Part shown: in pieces, positions 57,004 through 64,000 of the stretch | Layout: each line of letters opens with the position of its first letter | Position numbering within the stretch: position 1 is the first letter of the stretch | Origin: Aphelocoma coerulescens | Lineage: Eukaryota > Chordata > Aves > Passeriformes > Corvidae | Length of the DNA: 64,000 bases | NCBI RefSeq assembly: GCF_041296385.1 | Contig: NC_091014.1 | Coordinates: forward strand, 67,092,578-67,156,577 | Direction: 5' to 3' | The notes under the pieces: generated by a model | Told to the model about the DNA's origin: nothing | Database searches by the model: none | Seen by the model: only the letters and a program-made list of their open reading frames with translations | Program-made: the position numbers and the translations under genes

Positions 57004-57294
57004 GGGGAAAAAAAGAAAAGCCAGGCAAAGGAAATATTATGAATATCCATGCATATCATGAAAGCCTGTGAATGTGGATGCCACTTGTGCTCTATCAGTG
57101 ACATTGGCAGGGTGGTGCACACAAATCTGGTGGCCCTTACGATGTCTTAAGAGCCTGTCCCGAGCACTTGGCATCATTTGAGTTATGGCAGCAAGCCACA
57201 TTAGAAAGGAGTTATAAGAAATACACAGAAAGCCAAGGAGTTTGATTTGAACCATGAACACAGAGTTGCATTTATTTCTGATCTCAGTTCACTC

Positions 57295-57338
57295 ACAGAA
57301 TTATGGAATAGCCCAAGCTGGAAGGGACCCTTAGCAGT
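57295..57338 (-). mobile_element. CR1 3'-terminal scrap
   Basis: 'tcacagaattatggaatagc' followed by 'aagctggaagggacccttag' is the reversed last 40 bp of CR1. Confidence 0.65.
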
Positions 57339-60300
57339 GTGTAGTTCTCAGGCTCTGAATTACTCTCATATTTTAGCATGTCAGAAATAGCACTGTCTGG
57401 CACATTCCTTTTAGAACTGTAGACTATGGCCTTTCATGCTTATGACAAAGCAATTGATCTTTGTAGTCTGTCCTTGGAATTGACTTTCAGAAACGTTTTG
57501 TAGAGTATTCACTCTCGCATTAGTCTGGTATTTGATGTTCTGCTACAATTTTCAGCAGTGGACTGCAAACATTTCTCTAGGACATCTTTCCATCAAAAGG
57601 TGCCCCTTCCTCAAAATCAGCAACATTTGTGAGAGAAGTTTCATTTCACTTCACTTTCATTTCTTTACAAAAGGCATGTTTGGAAAATTTTGTAATGTGC
57701 GTGATCCCTTTCTTTATATTCTGAACATTTTTTGACTTTTTTTTTTTAAAGAAAACGTATGTAAACAAGGAAAAATACAAAATTTTGCCCTGCTTTTTTT
57801 GCTGTTGGGGTTTTGATTTTTTTTGGGTTTTTTTTTTCTGTTTTGTTTTGTTTGGGGTTTTTTAGTTGTTTTGTTTATTTTTGGTTTTTTGTTTTTTTTT
57901 TTTGTTTTGGTTTTTTTTAACTTTGATCTGGAATGAAAGATATAACATGGATTTGGGGTTTGTGTTCTTTTTTTTTCTTTTGGAAGGGAGGGGATTATCC
58001 TTGGTTTAGGGGAGTTTACTTTTAATAAACTTTCTTTTTTAAGCAGTGTAGTGGTAGGCATTGGTTGTTCCTGTTCATTATCAGTGTGGCTCCACTGTCA
58101 GCTCCAACACTTCCTTGAATTCAGTTAGGTGATACTCAAATGCTCTAGAAGAGATGGAATGCCAGGCCAAACCTCTTGGATACTACTGCACGTATTCCCC
58201 GTGACAGAAGGGATGTTCCAGTGCTTTGGCTATGGCTGGGCCAAGCCAGTTGTTCTTTTCTGCAGCTGCAACACCTGCTCAGGTGAGAAGGTTTTTTTTT
58301 ACAGTTGGACTTGTTAGAACATGTCATTCTGAGTTCTGAGCTCCTCCTGTTCCCACTCAGCTGGTCAGCTTTTAGGATCTTTTTATTCCGAGATTATGTA
58401 ATAAGAAAAAAATTTAAAAACTGCAAAAAACTTGTTACTAAAATTTTCTGGGTGAATTGAGAATGGAAGGAAAAGGTGCTGTCTGCAGAGGGCTGTAGCT
58501 CCCCCCTTACTTACTTTTGTCTTGGCTCTTTAAAAACCAAACCCATGCAGATCTATGAGCCTACACTAGCACTTAGCTAAGGGGATTTCAGAGGAGATGA
58601 GTTGGGAGTTCTTTGCACAGTAACACTAATCAGCATCCCCATAGAAGATGTCTGAATACATATTGATCAAGCCAGCTGCAGCTGGGAGGGGTTCTGGAGG
58701 CTGATGCAGCTTTCCTCTCCAGCCTCCGTCCCCAGTCATGGGAACTGTGTAGAAAAACCACCCACTGGTACTTCTGGCCTTGGCATTTCTGCTTGTTAGT
58801 AATTGCATCAAAACGTTGTGTGGGGTTTTTTGATAGTTAAGAGACTACTTAGGAAGGAAGGTAATTAAATACTGGGCTTGGGGTCAAGGGGACAGTCCCC
58901 AGTACTGTCACGTGGCCTTTGGATGTCCCTCATATCTCAGGGCCTCAGCAATAAGGTGGGACAGTATAAAGCCATTCAGTTCCTTGTTTTCCCTAAACCT
59001 TTTAGACAGGGAGATCTTTCTGAGTGCTCCTCATCTCTTCCCTGACACCTGGATAATGTCAGACACGGCTGGGGACCTCTCCTCCCTCAGGACAGGGTGT
59101 TGTGTCACTGTCACAACAGCAGTAGCAGACAGATGGGGCAGTGAGGATGAAAAAAAACCACAGGAAAATGTTTGTCCTTGTGCATGGAACTCATGGAACA
59201 CCCAAATGCTGACAAGTCCTGCCGTTACCTGGCTCTGTGCTGGGCTTGGGCCATGCTCATCTGATCCCTGTTTTCCAGGCTCAGGCACAAAACACTCGGA
59301 GCAGGCCCCTCGTTTGTGACTCTCCCTTCCCTTGCAGGCTGCCTTATAATTAAAAGTATGCAAAAATGTTTTTGTCTGACAAAGCCCCGAGCTCACTTAA
59401 CTGCAAGGTAAATTGAAGGCTCCTGGAATGCTCCATGGAGATAAGAGGCTGACATCACTTTTCCCAGCTGGTCCAGAGGAAGGGAATTGAAGCAAGTTCT
59501 TCTCTTCTACCCCCTGAGTTTCCCTCAGGGACCAAGGTGTTAAAACAGCAGAAGAAAATATGCTGCAGGTGGGAGGAGTTCACTGTCTCTTTCAGAGATT
59601 TGTGTCAACTCTCCAAGCATGAAGGACTGGTACTGAGCAGTCAAATCTGCACTTTGAATCTGGCAAGATTGGGGGTTTTTTTGTAGATTTTCACTGGCAT
59701 TGTTAGGAAGTAATCCTCCTAAATGCTTTGGTAGTTTTTCTTCCTTTATGGTATTTCAGAGGGATATGAGGATACATAGAACAGCAATTACAGCTCTTCA
59801 TGGTTTATATTTAGTCATATATTGGTGATTCAGAAGCAAGCATATGTAAAAAGGGCCAGATGAATCCTCTTGCAAATTCCTTCCTGTCCTATAGAACATT
59901 TAGGTGCTGGAATCTTACAAGCAATGCATGAGTCTTACAAAAACCTTATGTTTTTGGAGAGGGACTCTTGTCACGTCTTTGTGTCCATGATTGCATGAAG
60001 AGGTGTTTTTGATGGCTGAAATATCTTAACAGCCCTGCTGATGCAGAAACTTGGTTTCAGGCAAGTGGAGCCAAATTCTCAGCTGGTGTTCATACATCAG
60101 CACATTTTTCTTCTGATGCCAACTAGGCGGTGTGGAACAGGGTGGAAGCCTTTTTGTTACAATTTAAGGGGTTTTTTGGTCTATTTACCATATTGTTGGG
60201 AAGCAAGACCTGTTTATCTTGGAAATTCAGTGTTTTGAAGTGTAACTAAAATTCCTATTTGAATGTTTTTTGAGTTCTGGCTGTCAGGTATGCCACAGCA

Positions 60301-60569
60301 CCATGCCAGTCTGTGGACAGACTGATGCTCACAGGCACATTCTGGGTTGGGATCTGGGATGGATCTAACATTTCATGGTTCCTGTACTTCAATTCCTCTG
60401 GCTCTGGAAGAGAAATAACATTTTTCTCTCCTCAGCGTGCAGTTGGGTGTTTATAGGTGGTAAAGTTCTAGATACACTAATTTGTCTTCAGATAAAGCAA
60501 ATGGCCATTTTTTTTTTCCTGCAGGGAATCACAAGCAGATGGTGTGAGGCAGGCACGGGAAGTTAGAAC
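57339..60569. other. intergenic, 3.2 kb
   Basis: Apart from the T/G-rich tract at 57738-57985, I see only single-copy AT-rich sequence and no gene or RNA. Confidence 0.5.
57738..57985 (+). repeat. low-complexity T/G-rich tract
   Basis: About 250 bp consists of T runs broken by single or paired G (GTTTT and GGGTTTT-like words). The minus strand reads as a Lys/Asn/Pro-rich open frame of about 115 codons (57714-58061), which is an artefact of the composition. Confidence 0.9.
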
Positions 60570-60718
60570 CATAGAATCACAGAATGGCTTGGGTTGGAAG
60601 GGACCTTAAAGATGATCTCATTCCAATGCCCCTGCCACAAGCAGCGATATCTTCCACTAGCCCAGGGTGCTCAGAGCCCCATCCCGGCTGGCTTTGGATA
60701 CTGCCAGGGATGGGGATA
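60570..60718 (-). mobile_element. CR1 LINE 3'-terminal fragment
   Basis: It starts 'accatagaatcacagaatgg' and ends at 'atactgccagggatgggga'. It is the left arm of an inverted pair with the next CR1. Confidence 0.92.
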
Positions 60719-60914
60719 GGACCTAGATGTGCAGCTGGGGCAGCAGGTTACTCTGAGACCTTCAAGGAGCTTCTCTGATCTGTTTCTGATTTCACATGGT
60801 TGCAACTTCTGTGAAGGCTATCATTATTTTCACAGCTGGAAACAGGATAAATGGGATGTTGACCCTCTTTACTTGCTTTGGTAATGTTGCTTCTGTTAAT
60901 GTTATTTTTTTTTT

Positions 60915-61122
60915 TAGGAAGAAGTTGTTCCCTGTGAGGGTGCTGAGGCCCTGGCACAGGTTGCCCAGAGAAGCTGTGGCTTCCCCATCCCTGGAAGTGT
61001 TCAAGGACAGGTTGGATGGGGCTCTGAGCAACCTGGGATAGTGGGAGGTGTCCCTGCCCATGGCAGGGGCACTGGAATGAAATGATCTTTAAGGTCCCTT
61101 CCAACCCATTCTGTGATTCTCT
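60915..61122 (+). mobile_element. CR1 LINE 3' end
   Basis: It follows a T-run and reads 'gaagttgttccctgtgaggg', 'gttgcccagagaagctgtgg' and 'gtccctgcccatggcagggg', ending in 'cattctgtgattctctga'. Its last 150 bp are complementary to the copy at 60570-60718. Confidence 0.93.
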
Positions 61123-61404
61123 GAATATTTCCCTGTGCCTCTACACATCTTTCCCTGTATTCTGTCAATAATTGGAAACTTCACTACTGGGTCTTCAGGT
61201 GACTACAGTGGCAGCATAAATAGTTAACTGAACAGCCAGGCGCTCAGAAGATACCATAAATTCACACTTCCAGAACTTTGATAGAAGCTGGCATTTAAAA
61301 AAATGCCAAAACACACCATGGCCTTTGGGAATTTTTTCTAGTGACTTTAGTGAAACAGAGTTGGAGCAATAGCAAGTGCATTTCAAAATCCTGCCTCTTG
61401 TTCC
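61123..61404. other. intergenic, 280 bp
   Basis: This is single-copy sequence between CR1 copies, with nothing recognised. Confidence 0.5.
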
Positions 61405-61785
61405 AAGCAGCAGGTCAGGGAGTGATTCTGCCCCTCTGCTCAGCTCATCTGGAGTGCTGTGACCAGTCCTGGGCTCCTCAGGACAGGAGGGTCAGGGAGC
61501 TCCTGGAGCAGGGCCAGCAGAGGCTGAGGAGATGATTTAGGGCCTGGAGCATCCCTGACAGGGAAAGGCTGAGGGAGCTGGGGCTGTTCAGCCTGGAGAG
61601 GAGCCCCAGCTGAGAGGGGCCCTCAGCCCTGTGTGTCCCTGTGTGCAGGGAGGGCTCCGAGCAGGGATCAGGCTCTGCTCCGGGGGGCCCAGCCATGGCA
61701 CCAGAGGAACGGGCAGGGACTGATGCCCAGGAAATTCCACCTGGACATGAGGCAGAACTTCTTCCCTGGCCAGTGCCTGAGCCTC
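61405..61785 (+). mobile_element. CR1 LINE fragment lacking its 3' tail
   Basis: 'ctcatctggagtgctgtgac', 'ctgagggagctggggctgtt', 'gcctggagaggagccccagc' and 'cacctggacatgaggcagaa' follow the CR1 order. It stops near 61785 without the terminal block or octamer tail, which a normal insertion would have kept. The 3' side was therefore lost after insertion. Confidence 0.85.
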
Positions 61786-62844
61786 CCTCACAGGAGACAT
61801 GAACTTGCTGCTTGTATTGCCATTGCTGGGTTTGATCATAGAGGAACCCTAGAGACCCTTGGGACGAGGGGAGAGGTAAGGAGTGGAGACGACTATGGCC
61901 TCCACTGCCACGGTCACGGCAGGAATTTCCTTGTCCCTAAGCCCCTTTCCCACATTTCTCATCAGCAGCTGCCATCCTGGCTTCCCAGGGCTGGGGTGGA
62001 AGCAGAGCAGGCAGCAGGACCGTGGCTGTTTTGCTGTCCCCAGCAGGCTGTTGTCCTTAGCAACTGCTGTCTTTGCCTCTGCTGCAGAGGGATATTCCAG
62101 ACCTTGTGGCATCATGCTCAGTGTATGAAGTGGGGGAAGAAGAAGGAAGGGGAAGGTATGCTCAGGGTTTGTTTTGGTGCGATTTTGTCTGCTGGTTCCC
62201 CTGGGATGCTTCAAAAAGGCATTTAGGACAGCAGTGAGGAGAAGAGAGATGAGGATTTCATGGGGGCTAGCAACTGAGTTAAAGCTGATAAGGAAGGTTG
62301 GATTTGAGTTTAGTAAAACTGTGCTTGCTTCAGCTTCTCAGCTACTTTAAGCTGAAAACACTGACCTTTGTGGTCCTTTCCAAAAAATTTAATAAGGACA
62401 AGCGTAGCTTGTTGAATTTTAATTTAAAGTCTTTGACTCTGCAGTTCTCCCAAAATATTACTCTTGAAGGGCTCCTTTCTAAACCAAGGGAAGAATCTAA
62501 GCCCTGTGTCATAGGCTTCTCCAGCACTGATGAGAAGGCTTTGAAACCTGATGCACAGACCAAATTTTAGCATCCATGGTTTGGCTGCATCTTTGACCCA
62601 GAAATGGGAAAGGATTGGGAAACTGAGTGGGTTCTGTGTCAGCTGAGCCAGAGATTATGTGCCAGGTGTGTCTGTGCATGTGAAGGCTGGGTGGACATCA
62701 GTGCTGGAAAGCTGTAGGCTCCCAAACTGCGAGGTTTTTCGGTGATCTGAAGTAAAATGCAAATAGTGGTGTGGTAAATAGCAAGACTGTGAAGTAGATT
62801 TGGGTTTGTACAGGACTTTGAGGTGTGATGTAAGCAATAGCTGG
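61786..62844. other. intergenic, 1.06 kb
   Basis: Here I see no repeat or gene. An open frame of 197 codons (61633-62226) starts inside the CR1 fragment and has no recognisable domain. Confidence 0.5.
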
Positions 62845-63285
62845 TCACAGAACCACAGAGTAGTTAAGGCTGGGAAAGACCCCCAAGATCATCAAGTCCA
62901 GCTGTCTGATGCCCACCTTGTCACCCAGCCCAGAGCACTGGGTGCCACATCCAGTCATTCCTTGGACACCTCAGGGGTGGCAACTCCACCACCTTCCTGG
63001 GCAGTCCCTTCCAATGCCTGACAGTCGTTTCAGTGAAGAAATTCTTCCTGATGTCCAACCTGACCCTCCCCTGGCAGAGCTTGAGGCCGTTTCCTCTTGT
63101 CCTGTCCCTGTTCCCTGGGAGCAGAGCCCGACCCCCCCTGGCTGCCCCCTCCTGTCAGGGAGCTGTGCAGAGCCAGAAGGTGCCCCCTGAGCCTCCTTTG
63201 CTCCAGGCTGAGCCCCTTTCCCAGCTCCCTCAGCTGCTCCTCACAGGACTGGCTCTCCAGGCCGTTCCCCAGCTCCGTTCCCTGT
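62845..63285 (-). mobile_element. CR1 LINE 3' end (long copy)
   Basis: It starts 'gtcacagaaccacagagtag' and runs through 'atcatcaagtccagctgtct', 'ctgatgtccaacctgaccct' and 'cctcctgtcagggagctgtg' to 'gactggctctccaggccgtt'. It is the same subfamily as 14130-14476 and better preserved. Confidence 0.94.
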
Positions 63286-64000
63286 TATTAATTAACCTCA
63301 GGGTTTCCTGAATACAATTGCTCAGCAGCAAAAGCAGGAGTTTTTCTGGAGGCTTGGTGTGTAACTTCCAATAAACCCTTTTCTGGGGGGAAGGTCACTG
63401 ATGTTTATTCCAGCAAAATGCCCACAGAGAGAGAGGTGATCTTGCTGGGCAAAGACATGCACCGGCATGGGAGAATCCGTAGAATTCTGCTGAGTGCTGA
63501 AAAGCCTGAAAATGCACAGGAAATTTGAAGAGCAGTGGGAAAAAGTCTGAGTTTGGGAAAAATACTGACTGTTGCTGTCAGGGAGCAGCCCCAGGAGCCC
63601 GGGAGGAGTTTGTGGGGTGTCACAGTGCCATCCTGTGGGCCACGGAGGTATGAGACAAGGAACACCTGCACGGGTGACCTGCAGTGCCAGAGGCTGTTGG
63701 CAGCTCCGGTGGGTGCTCGCTCACTCCCCACCAGCAGGATATGGGAGAAAATGGGAAGGGTAAAAGCTGAAAGACCCCTGGGTTGGGATAAAGGCAGTTT
63801 TATGGGGAAAAGTCTGCCTCAGCATTTATTGATCCATTTCCTTTGCTGCTGCAGTTCTACCTAAATAGCCAGGGCCTGGGGTTTTTTTAAGCTGAGCATG
63901 GAGTGAGCCCCAGAGACAGCAGCAGTGGTCATCATGCCCAGGGCTGGGCCTCTTGCTTAAGGCTTTAAGCAATGTATGTAGTGAGGCATGGGCTGCTGGC
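63286..64000. other. intergenic to window end
   Basis: This is single-copy sequence of mixed composition. Short open frames up to 109 codons overlap on both strands and show no domain. Confidence 0.5.

Noticed and set aside
57714..58061. Lys/Asn-rich 115-codon minus-strand open frame
   Set aside because: It is the translation of a T/G-rich low-complexity tract.
61633..62226. 197-codon plus-strand open frame
   Set aside because: Its first third is CR1 3' sequence and the rest has no motif, so it is not a gene.
1..64000. CRISPR arrays, operons, prophage or other prokaryotic systems
   Set aside because: Spliced vertebrate genes and avian CR1 elements throughout rule out a prokaryotic or viral origin, and no regularly spaced repeat array is present.

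Overview
This window is vertebrate nuclear DNA, most likely from a bird and plausibly a songbird. Two lines of evidence support this. Multi-exon coding sequence carries GT/AG introns, and about thirty 3'-end fragments of CR1 LINEs (the dominant avian retrotransposon) lie on both strands, many ending in the typical ATTCTGTG-like tail. The songbird guess rests only on how the CR1 copies read to me. There is no sign of bacterial, phage or plasmid content, and no CRISPR array or operon.

Layout. From the left edge to about 13.5 kb lies NDUFA9 on the + strand, the NADPH-binding 39-kDa accessory subunit of mitochondrial complex I. Ten coding exons (human numbering 2-11) can be joined in frame from 2116 to the stop at 12638; exon 1, with the start codon and most of the mitochondrial presequence, lies left of the window. 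From about 13.5 to 44.7 kb I see no exon. The stretch holds CR1 fragments, one piece of CR1 ORF2 (22.9-23.5 kb), and one candidate solo LTR on the - strand (38.0-38.8 kb). From 44.75 to 47.13 kb there is a CpG-rich promoter and 5'UTR followed by the intronless KCNA6 coding sequence (518 aa), a Shaker-type (Kv1.6) voltage-gated potassium channel. The rest, to 64 kb, is the probable KCNA6 3'UTR, AT-rich single-copy DNA and further CR1 fragments, including several pairs in opposite orientation.

NDUFA9 followed by KCNA6 matches the 12p13 order in humans, where GALNT8 lies between them; no GALNT8 exon was recognised here. The two genes have no common pathway: one encodes a respiratory-chain subunit, the other a neuronal membrane channel.

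No undescribed gene system was found. The observations most worth checking are a short uORF and a TG repeat ahead of KCNA6, expanded Pro-rich and Gln-rich loops in the channel, the apparent absence of GALNT8, a solo LTR with a recognisable promoter and poly(A) signal, and two repeat-free AT-rich stretches beside KCNA6 that could be enhancers. Repeat boundaries were read by eye and are approximate to about 10-20 bases.
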